A stretch of DNA of 5,261 bases from Bacteroidota bacterium. Lineage in GTDB: Bacteria > Bacteroidota > Bacteroidia > Flavobacteriales > Weeksellaceae. The DNA lies in assembly GCA_023399675.1 (NCBI GenBank), contig JAEWOM010000108.1:1-5261 (forward strand), in the 5' to 3' direction. The notes under the pieces were generated by a model. That model saw only the letters and a list, made by a program, of their open reading frames with translations. It was not told the DNA's origin and did not search any database. A program made the position numbers and the translations under genes. How positions within the stretch are numbered: position 1 is the stretch's first letter; every line of letters begins with the position of its first letter. Below, in pieces: positions 1-5,261 of this stretch.

Positions 1-1454
1 CATTTAATTTAGATCCGGATTCATTAAAAATTGCGCTGCAATCAAGCATGGAATACGGTAAATCGAAAAACGTACTGGTAATTTCCGATTTTATGGAGAT
101 TTCTGATTTTGATGATACGTTATATCCGACTGTTGCCAAGATGGTGAATCAGTACAAGTTTACAGAAATCGTGCTGGTCGGAGAGAAAATCACCGGTTAC
201 CGCAACCTGTTCAATACTGTGACAACAGCTTTTGCCGATACAAAGGAACTTATTGATAGTCAACACTTAAACCATTTCGAAGACACGCTGATTCTGCTGA
301 AAGGTGCCAGAAAATTTGCCTTCGAAAAAATAAAAATTCATCTCGAACTGCAGAAGCATGATACCGTGCTGGAGGTTAACCTGAACTCCATTCTGCACAA
401 TATCAAAGCACACACCGCAAAACTCAGCCCTTCAACAAAGGTTATGGCCATGGTGAAAGCCTACGCTTACGGACTCGGCAGCGTTGAGATTGCTGAATTC
501 CTGCAGTTGCATCATATCGACTATCTCGGTGTTGCTTATGCTGATGAAGGCGTGGAACTCCGTAAAAAAGGCATAACACTTCCGATTATCGTCATGAATC
601 CGGAGCAGCACAGTTACGATGCCATTATCGATTACGGACTCGAACCGGAAATCTACAGTCTGCGTGTTTTGAAACTGTTTACAGACCGACTGGAGAGCCG
701 CGGTGTTCTGGATCAGTATCCGGTCCATATCAAGTTAGAAACAGGCATGCATCGACTTGGCTTTAAAGAATCGGAAATAGAACAACTGTCTGCAGAAATT
801 CGTGAGAACAATATCCTGGTTAAGTCAATTTTCAGCCATCTGTCATCATCTGATATTCCGGCTGAAAAAGATTACACGGAAAAGCAGGCGTCCGTATTTG
901 AACGGATATCTTCGAAACTGATTTCGGGAATCGGTTACCGTCCGCTCCGCCACATCCTAAACAGCAGCGGAATTGCAAATTATCCGCAATTTCAATACGA
1001 TATGGTGAGAATCGGCGTTGGTATGGTGGGAATATCTGCATCCGTTGATTTAAAAAGGCGTTTGCTTCCGGCGGTTCACTTTAAAACGGTGGTATCACAG
1101 GTTTCGCGTTTGGAAACTGGTGACACGGTCGGTTACGGACGAAATTTTGCAGCTGATTCGCCGAGAGAAATTGCAACCGTTCCGGTTGGTTATGCAGATG
1201 GAATTCCGCGTCTGATTGGGAAAGCAGCAGGAAAAGTAAGTATTCATAATCAATTGGTTCCGATTGTTGGAAATATCTGTATGGATATGATGATGCTGGA
1301 TGTCACCGGTTTGTCGGTTCAGGAAGGCGAAGAAGTAACGATTTTTAACGGATCACCGACGTTGGAAGAGTTCGCAGAGTATTGTCAGACCATACCGTAC
1401 GAAGTGCTTACGTCCATTTCCAGAAGAGTGAAAAGAGTTTATATCAAAAGCTAA
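1..1454 (+). CDS. alr: Bifunctional MurF (UDP-MurNAc-tripeptide:D-Ala-D-Ala ligase) / alanine racemase, 5'-truncated by window edge
   Basis: The frame is open from base 3 to the TAA at 1452-1454, so the ATG at 48 is an internal Met and the true start lies upstream of the window. Residue numbers here count that Met as 1. Residues before it plus about 1-97 are the end of the MurF C-terminal domain (PDSLKIAL just after the window edge; LLKGARKFAFEKI at 84-96), which adds D-Ala-D-Ala to the UDP-MurNAc-tripeptide in the cytoplasm. From about 105 to 466 there is a full fold-type III alanine racemase (L-Ala to D-Ala). Visible are the PLP lysine K137 in MVKAYAYG, R236 in ETGMHRLGF, R321 in the DMVRIGVGMVG segment that contacts the PLP ring nitrogen, catalytic Tyr Y363 in VGYGRNF, the VPVGYADGIPR block (378-388), and C411-M412-D413. 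The one polypeptide would make D-Ala and use its dipeptide. This fusion is typical of Bacteroidota. All catalytic residues of the racemase half are present. The ATP-binding part of MurF is outside the window and cannot be judged. Confidence 0.96.
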   Translation, partial: FNLDPDSLKIALQSSMEYGKSKNVLVISDFMEISDFDDTLYPTVAKMVNQYKFTEIVLVGEKITGYRNLFNTVTTAFADTKELIDSQHLNHFEDTLILLKGARKFAFEKIKIHLELQKHDTVLEVNLNSILHNIKAHTAKLSPSTKVMAMVKAYAYGLGSVEIAEFLQLHHIDYLGVAYADEGVELRKKGITLPIIVMNPEQHSYDAIIDYGLEPEIYSLRVLKLFTDRLESRGVLDQYPVHIKLETGMHRLGFKESEIEQLSAEIRENNILVKSIFSHLSSSDIPAEKDYTEKQASVFERISSKLISGIGYRPLRHILNSSGIANYPQFQYDMVRIGVGMVGISASVDLKRRLLPAVHFKTVVSQVSRLETGDTVGYGRNFAADSPREIATVPVGYADGIPRLIGKAAGKVSIHNQLVPIVGNICMDMMMLDVTGLSVQEGEEVTIFNGSPTLEEFAEYCQTIPYEVLTSISRRVKRVYIKS

Positions 1455-3611
1455 ATGAGGAAGTTATTTTTTATATGGATGTGCTTATGCGCTGTGATTT
1501 TCGTTGATGCGCAGACAAATGAGAACATCAAAATTCCCGCTAATCCCAAAATAGGGCTTTCTCTTTCCGGAGGCGGTGCAAAGGGCTTTGCGCATATTGG
1601 AGTGCTGAAAGTGCTGGATTCTATTGGTGTTAAAATCGATTATATTTCAGGAACAAGTATGGGTGCTATCGTTGGCGGCCTATACGCATCCGGCTATACA
1701 GCTAAAGATATTGAACAGATTGTGCTGGAAACCGATTTCTACACATTAATACAAAACGAAAAAACGAGGGAAGAAGCGAGTTTCTTCGATAAATCTACCG
1801 ACAAATACATTCTGAATATTCCGATTAAGAATAAAAAAATCAACGTGTTGCCAAAGGCGATCAGTACCGGACAGAAAAACGTGTACATGCTGAAGGAACT
1901 GTTCAAAAATGTAGCAGGAATTGAAGATTTTTCTAAACTGCCGATTCCATTTATGTGCGTGGCAACCAATCTGGAAACCGGTAAAATGGAAATTTTCGAG
2001 AAAGGTGATCTGGTAAAATCGATTATGGCGAGCTCCGCGTTTCCTTCGCTGATGGATCCTGTAAAGATCGGGGAAAGTTTATACATCGACGGTGCGATGA
2101 CGCTGAATTATCCATCAAAACCTCTGAAAGACAAAGGAATTGATTTCGTAATTGGTGTGGATTTAAGTCAGGGACTGGCATCCAGAGAACAACTGCTTTC
2201 ACTGATTGATATCCTAAATCAGGTAATCGATTTCGGAATTCAAAAAGAGACAGCAAATCAGTACAGATATACAGATCTCAACATCAAACCGGAACTCACA
2301 GGCCTCACCGCAACGAGCTATGGTGAAAAGGAAAGAATCGTGCTTTCCGGCGAAACAGAAGCCACGAAATATATACCGGTTTTCGAACGGTTACCGAAAC
2401 GTAAAATACCCGCATTACGCGCTGCAATCAATCCTATTTTTTCCAATGTTTATAAGATCGACAGTCTTGATCTGGTAAACAGTGAAATTTATACAGAGAA
2501 TTATGTTCGGGGTAAAATGAATTTGCGCGTACCATCAATGCATACGTACGGAAGCATTAATAAAATGGTTGATAAACTCTACGCAACCAACAACTATTCG
2601 TTCATTACATACGATATCGTACAGCAGAACGACGGAACCATCTTGAAATTAAATGTTACCGAAGACAATAGCCGATATTTCCTCAAACTCGGGCTTCATT
2701 ATGATGAAATTTTTAAAACAGGACTGCTTCTCAACGCAACAGTTAAGCGCCTGTTATTCCGAAACTCGACCATTTCACTTGACGGTGTAATCGGCGATAA
2801 ACCACGCTATTATTTCAATTATTTCATAGACAACGGATATTTGCCGGGCTTCGGTATTTATGCTTCAGGAATGAAGCTGGATTTACGCGACAGTGATGCG
2901 AGAATTACCGATACCTGGTTCTGGTTGAGGAATGAGGCATACCTGCAGAGTATCTGGAAGGATAAATATGCAATTGGTGGTGGTCTTAGCCACGATTACT
3001 ACGAAAGTGAACGGGATCTGTTCCGGGTAAAAAACTCGTTTAACCCGTATATTTTTGTAAAAAGTGATACGCAGGACGACCGTACCTTCCCGACAAAAGG
3101 TTTCTATCTGGACTCGGAAGCAAAGTTGCTCGATATATTCAATGATGAGGTCGCTGAAAAAGCAATTCAGGTAAAAGCAAATCTATCCTTCAACACCTCA
3201 TTCGCCAAAATATTTACCTACCGATTAAGACTGTTCGCCGGTTTTTCTTTTGGTCAGGATATTTCTCCTTACTACAAATTCAGACCGGGTGCAATTTTCG
3301 AACAGCGTCTCGGTAATTTTGTTCGTTTTCCGGGTCTGCACTTCGGAGAACAGTCTACTGATAACCTGCTAAAGGCATCTCATGACGTTTTAGTGAAGGT
3401 CCGGAAGAATATTTTTGTAATCGGAAGTTTCAATATGCTCAATCAGTTTGATGAAGCGACCTCGGAACAGATTCTCCGGATTTCCCAGATGTCGGCCGGT
3501 ATATCTGCTGCATACAAATCACCAGTCGGACAAATAAAGGTAAATTACTCTAAAGCTTTTGACAGCAACAACAACGGTATCTTCAGTGTGATTCTTGGAC
3601 ATTGGTTTTAA
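1455..3611 (+). CDS. Patatin-like phospholipase fused to POTRA and Omp85-type outer-membrane beta-barrel (PlpD-like, type Vd)
   Basis: This complete gene encodes 718 residues. The start ATG abuts the TAA of the murF-alr gene and opens a clear Sec signal peptide (MRK, then hydrophobic residues 4-17, likely cleavage after A19 before Q20), which fixes the start. Residues about 32-240 are a patatin domain: oxyanion loop GGGAKG at 39-44, nucleophile Ser68 in GTSMG (66-70), and catalytic Asp212 in the DGA motif. Both members of the Ser-Asp dyad are intact, so phospholipase A/lysophospholipase activity is expected from the family. Residues about 334-403 look like a single POTRA domain, and about 405-718 a beta-barrel of the BamA/FhaC type with alternating aromatic strands, a DDRTFPTKGF segment (541-550), and a C-terminal Phe (HWF) suited to BAM recognition. 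This order matches the PlpD/type Vd autotransporter family. The protein should sit in the outer membrane with the lipase either displayed or facing the periplasm; the substrate is unknown. No linker protease site is evident. Confidence 0.93.
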   Translation: MRKLFFIWMCLCAVIFVDAQTNENIKIPANPKIGLSLSGGGAKGFAHIGVLKVLDSIGVKIDYISGTSMGAIVGGLYASGYTAKDIEQIVLETDFYTLIQNEKTREEASFFDKSTDKYILNIPIKNKKINVLPKAISTGQKNVYMLKELFKNVAGIEDFSKLPIPFMCVATNLETGKMEIFEKGDLVKSIMASSAFPSLMDPVKIGESLYIDGAMTLNYPSKPLKDKGIDFVIGVDLSQGLASREQLLSLIDILNQVIDFGIQKETANQYRYTDLNIKPELTGLTATSYGEKERIVLSGETEATKYIPVFERLPKRKIPALRAAINPIFSNVYKIDSLDLVNSEIYTENYVRGKMNLRVPSMHTYGSINKMVDKLYATNNYSFITYDIVQQNDGTILKLNVTEDNSRYFLKLGLHYDEIFKTGLLLNATVKRLLFRNSTISLDGVIGDKPRYYFNYFIDNGYLPGFGIYASGMKLDLRDSDARITDTWFWLRNEAYLQSIWKDKYAIGGGLSHDYYESERDLFRVKNSFNPYIFVKSDTQDDRTFPTKGFYLDSEAKLLDIFNDEVAEKAIQVKANLSFNTSFAKIFTYRLRLFAGFSFGQDISPYYKFRPGAIFEQRLGNFVRFPGLHFGEQSTDNLLKASHDVLVKVRKNIFVIGSFNMLNQFDEATSEQILRISQMSAGISAAYKSPVGQIKVNYSKAFDSNNNGIFSVILGHWF

Positions 3612-3617
3612 ATTATT

Positions 3618-4025
3618 ATGATAAATTTCTTCGCCGAAAACGTCCCATCCCCTACCCTTTCAACCAGAGTTTCATCCTGGATTACTGAGATTATTCAAGA
3701 AGAAGGCAAGAAAGAAGGTGAAATCAATTACATTTTCTGTGATGATGAATACTTGCTGCAGGTAAACCGGGATTTCCTCAACCACGATTATTACACCGAT
3801 ATTATTACATTCGATTACGTTAAAGGCAAAATCATCAGCGGCGATATTTTCGTATCTTTGCAACGAATTCAGGAAAACGCCGAAGAATTGCAGTTCGCGA
3901 TGTCTTTTGAACTTTACAGAGTCCTGGCACACGGCATCTTACATTTATGCGGCTATCAGGACAAAACCCCTGAACAGCAACAGTTGATGAGAGAGAAAGA
4001 AGATTATTTTCTGGCAAAATTCTGA
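3618..4025 (+). CDS. ybeY: Endoribonuclease YbeY (rRNA maturation factor, UPF0054)
   Basis: This complete gene encodes 135 residues, close to the usual 140-155 and typical of short Bacteroidota forms. YbeY is a metal-dependent single-strand endoribonuclease that helps process the 3' end of 16S rRNA and takes part in ribosome quality control in the cytoplasm. Supporting blocks are TDIITFDY (60-67), GDIFVS (75-80) and the signature HGILHLCGYQDK (105-116), followed by an acidic C-terminal helix with MREKEDYFL. Two metal-ligand histidines are present (H105, H109). The third canonical one (HGxLHLxGYDH) is replaced by D115, which I recall as the Bacteroidota form. The segment that holds a conserved Arg in E. 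coli YbeY appears to read FLNHD here, so that Arg also seems absent. The ATG lies 6 bases after the patatin gene stop, in the same frame, with no Shine-Dalgarno, as usual for this phylum. Co-transcription with the upstream gene is likely. Confidence 0.95.
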   Translation: MINFFAENVPSPTLSTRVSSWITEIIQEEGKKEGEINYIFCDDEYLLQVNRDFLNHDYYTDIITFDYVKGKIISGDIFVSLQRIQENAEELQFAMSFELYRVLAHGILHLCGYQDKTPEQQQLMREKEDYFLAKF

Positions 4026-4038
4026 AGTTTTTTCTGAT

Positions 4039-4054
4039 TGTTTCACGTGAAACG
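4039..4054. other. parS-like centromere site (ParB-binding palindrome)
   Basis: The bases TGTTTCACGTGAAACG contain a perfect 14-base palindrome (4040-4053) around a CACGTG core. They match the well-known parS consensus TGTTTCACGTGAAACA at 15 of 16 positions, differing only in the last base. parS is bound by ParB (Spo0J), a CTP-dependent clamp that spreads on flanking DNA, recruits SMC and drives chromosome segregation with ParA. The site lies in the 43-base gap between ybeY and mnmG, 13 bases after the ybeY stop codon and 14 bases before the mnmG start. Such a long exact match is very unlikely by chance in one short gap. parA and parB are not in this window, so binding is inferred. Confidence 0.9.
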
Positions 4055-4068
4055 TAATACTCCTTTAC

Positions 4069-5261
4069 ATGATTAATGAAGTTTATGACGTAATAGTCGT
4101 AGGAGCAGGACATGCCGGATGCGAAGCTGCAGCAGCGGCTGCCAATCTCGGCTCAAAAACACTGCTGATTACGATGAATATGCAGACAATCGGGCAAATG
4201 AGCTGCAATCCGGCAATGGGCGGGATTGCAAAAGGCCAGATTGTACGAGAAATAGATGCGCTCGGTGGCTATTCCGGAATAATTGCAGATAAATCAGCAA
4301 TACAGTTCAAAATGCTGAATCTGTCGAAAGGACCGGCCATGTGGTCGCCACGAACACAGAATGACCGCATGCTGTTTGCCGAAGAATGGCGTCTGGCGCT
4401 TGAAAATACAGAAAATCTGGACTTTTACCAGGATATGGTGAAAGAACTGATTATTGAAAATAATGCTGTTCAGGGTGTAGTTACCTCACTCGGAATTAGA
4501 ATCAAGGGTAAGTCCGTCGTTCTTACCAATGGAACCTTTCTCAACGGATTAATTCACGTTGGTGAAAAACAACTGGGCGGCGGAAGAATGGGCGAACCAA
4601 AAGCGATGGGGATAACTGAACAGTTACAGTCTTTCGGTTTTGAAGCCGGCAGAATGAAAACCGGTACACCACCACGTGTTGACGGCAGGACACTGGATTA
4701 CAGCAAAATGGAGGAACAGAAAGGCGATGAAAATCCTAAGAAATTCTCTTTTTCCGAAACGCCTACTCTAACGGAACAGCGCAGCTGCCATATAACCTAT
4801 ACCAATGAAACAGTTCACGAAATTTTGCGGGAAGGATTCCACAGAAGTCCGATGTTTAACGGAACCATTCAAAGTTTAGGACCACGCTATTGCCCGAGCA
4901 TTGAGGATAAAATCAACCGATTTGCCGAACGAACCAGGCACCAGCTTTTTGTGGAACCAGAAGGTTGGAAAACCATTGAAATTTATGTCAATGGATTCAG
5001 TTCTTCGCTCCCTGAAGACGTACAGATGAAAGCCATGAAACACATTCCGGGTTTCGAAAACGTCAAAATATTCCGACCGGGATATGCTATTGAATACGAT
5101 TACTTCCCTCCTACCCAACTGAAACATACACTCGAAACCAAGATCATTGACGGGCTATATTTTGCAGGCCAAATCAACGGTACAACCGGTTACGAAGAAG
5201 CGGCAGGACAGGGAATTATTGCAGGAATCAATGCCCACAACAAAGTACATCAAAAGGAAGA
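4069..5261 (+). CDS. mnmG: tRNA uridine-5-carboxymethylaminomethyl(34) synthesis enzyme MnmG (GidA), 3'-truncated by window edge
   Basis: The frame opens with ATG at 4069 and stays open for 397 codons to the window edge; the family is usually about 620-630 residues, so roughly the last third is missing. MnmG is an FAD enzyme that, with the GTPase MnmE, installs the (carboxymethyl)aminomethyl group on wobble U34 of several tRNAs in the cytoplasm. Seen in order: Rossmann FAD loop GAGHAGCEA (12-20), the [14 protein letters not shown] block with functional Cys46, [15 protein letters not shown] (197-203), the first GidA signature [15 protein letters not shown] with Cys275, and the second signature [17 protein letters not shown] (366-382). 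Both conserved cysteines (E. coli 47 and 277 equivalents) are intact. The start is secure: an in-frame TGA at 4048-4050 lies within the parS palindrome, and this is the first ATG after it. No Shine-Dalgarno is visible. The gene may share the upstream transcript or use a promoter in or before the parS gap. Confidence 0.97.
   Translation, partial: MINEVYDVIVVGAGHAGCEAAAAAANLGSKTLLITMNMQTIGQMSCNPAMGGIAKGQIVREIDALGGYSGIIADKSAIQFKMLNLSKGPAMWSPRTQNDRMLFAEEWRLALENTENLDFYQDMVKELIIENNAVQGVVTSLGIRIKGKSVVLTNGTFLNGLIHVGEKQLGGGRMGEPKAMGITEQLQSFGFEAGRMKTGTPPRVDGRTLDYSKMEEQKGDENPKKFSFSETPTLTEQRSCHITYTNETVHEILREGFHRSPMFNGTIQSLGPRYCPSIEDKINRFAERTRHQLFVEPEGWKTIEIYVNGFSSSLPEDVQMKAMKHIPGFENVKIFRPGYAIEYDYFPPTQLKHTLETKIIDGLYFAGQINGTTGYEEAAGQGIIAGINAHNKVHQKE

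Noticed and set aside
48..50. ATG at 48 as the start of the alanine racemase gene
   Set aside because: The frame is open upstream to the window edge and encodes recognisable MurF sequence, so this Met is internal.
1455..1511. Signal sequence of the patatin protein read as a lipoprotein signal (Cys10, Cys12)
   Set aside because: Both cysteines are in the middle of the hydrophobic core with no lipobox (L-A/S-G/A-C) before them; cleavage after Ala19 before Gln20 is the better reading.
1739..2086. Reverse-strand open frames lying within the four genes, such as this 115-codon one
   Set aside because: They lie wholly opposite strongly conserved families, have no recognisable domains and no sign of their own start signals; they are by-products of the + strand coding.
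3853..3860. TATCTTTG inside ybeY, matching the Bacteroidota -7 promoter consensus TAnnTTTG, as a promoter for mnmG
   Set aside because: No convincing TTG-type -33 element lies at the right distance upstream, it codes for YbeY residues, and an 8-base degenerate match is expected by chance in AT-rich sequence.
4040..4053. The palindrome before mnmG read as a rho-independent terminator hairpin
   Set aside because: It has no loop, modest GC content and no following T-run on either strand, and it matches the parS consensus far better.
4673..4678. A second CACGTG core, inside mnmG, as a possible additional parS site
   Set aside because: Only the six-base core matches; the flanks do not form the GTTTCAC/GTGAAAC arms, and the bases encode the conserved TPPRV segment of MnmG.

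Overview
The window reads as a chromosomal stretch from a member of the Bacteroidota, most likely a flavobacterium (Flavobacteriia, perhaps Weeksellaceae/Chryseobacterium-like). Four things point that way: a MurF-alanine racemase fusion gene, a fused patatin/outer-membrane-barrel protein ending in Phe, a YbeY whose third metal-binding His is replaced, and gene starts with no Shine-Dalgarno sequence. The genus-level guess is inference; the phylum is well supported.

Layout, all on the + strand and tightly packed: (1) 1-1454, the 3' part of a bifunctional murF-alr gene, cut by the left window edge. (2) 1455-3611, a complete patatin-like phospholipase fused to a POTRA domain and an Omp85-type beta-barrel, starting directly after the TAA of the previous gene. 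(3) 3618-4025, a complete ybeY (rRNA-maturation endoribonuclease), 6 bases further on and in the same reading frame. (4) A 43-base gap, 4026-4068, holding a near-perfect parS chromosome-partition site (4039-4054). (5) 4069-5261, the 5' two thirds of mnmG (gidA), cut by the right window edge. No stretch over 300 bases lacks a gene. No RNA gene, mobile element, CRISPR array or convincing terminator was seen.

The first three genes look like one transcription unit with probable translational coupling. Their jobs are mixed housekeeping: peptidoglycan precursor supply (D-Ala and UDP-MurNAc-pentapeptide), a surface or outer-membrane lipase, ribosome maturation, and wobble-uridine modification of tRNA. 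None depends on another biochemically.

The standout signal is the parS palindrome wedged between ybeY and mnmG, 14 bases before the mnmG start codon. It matches the ParB-binding consensus known from Bacillus and many other phyla at 15 of 16 positions. It suggests that the window lies in the origin-proximal part of the chromosome, where ParB loads and SMC is recruited. I see no wholly new multi-gene system here.
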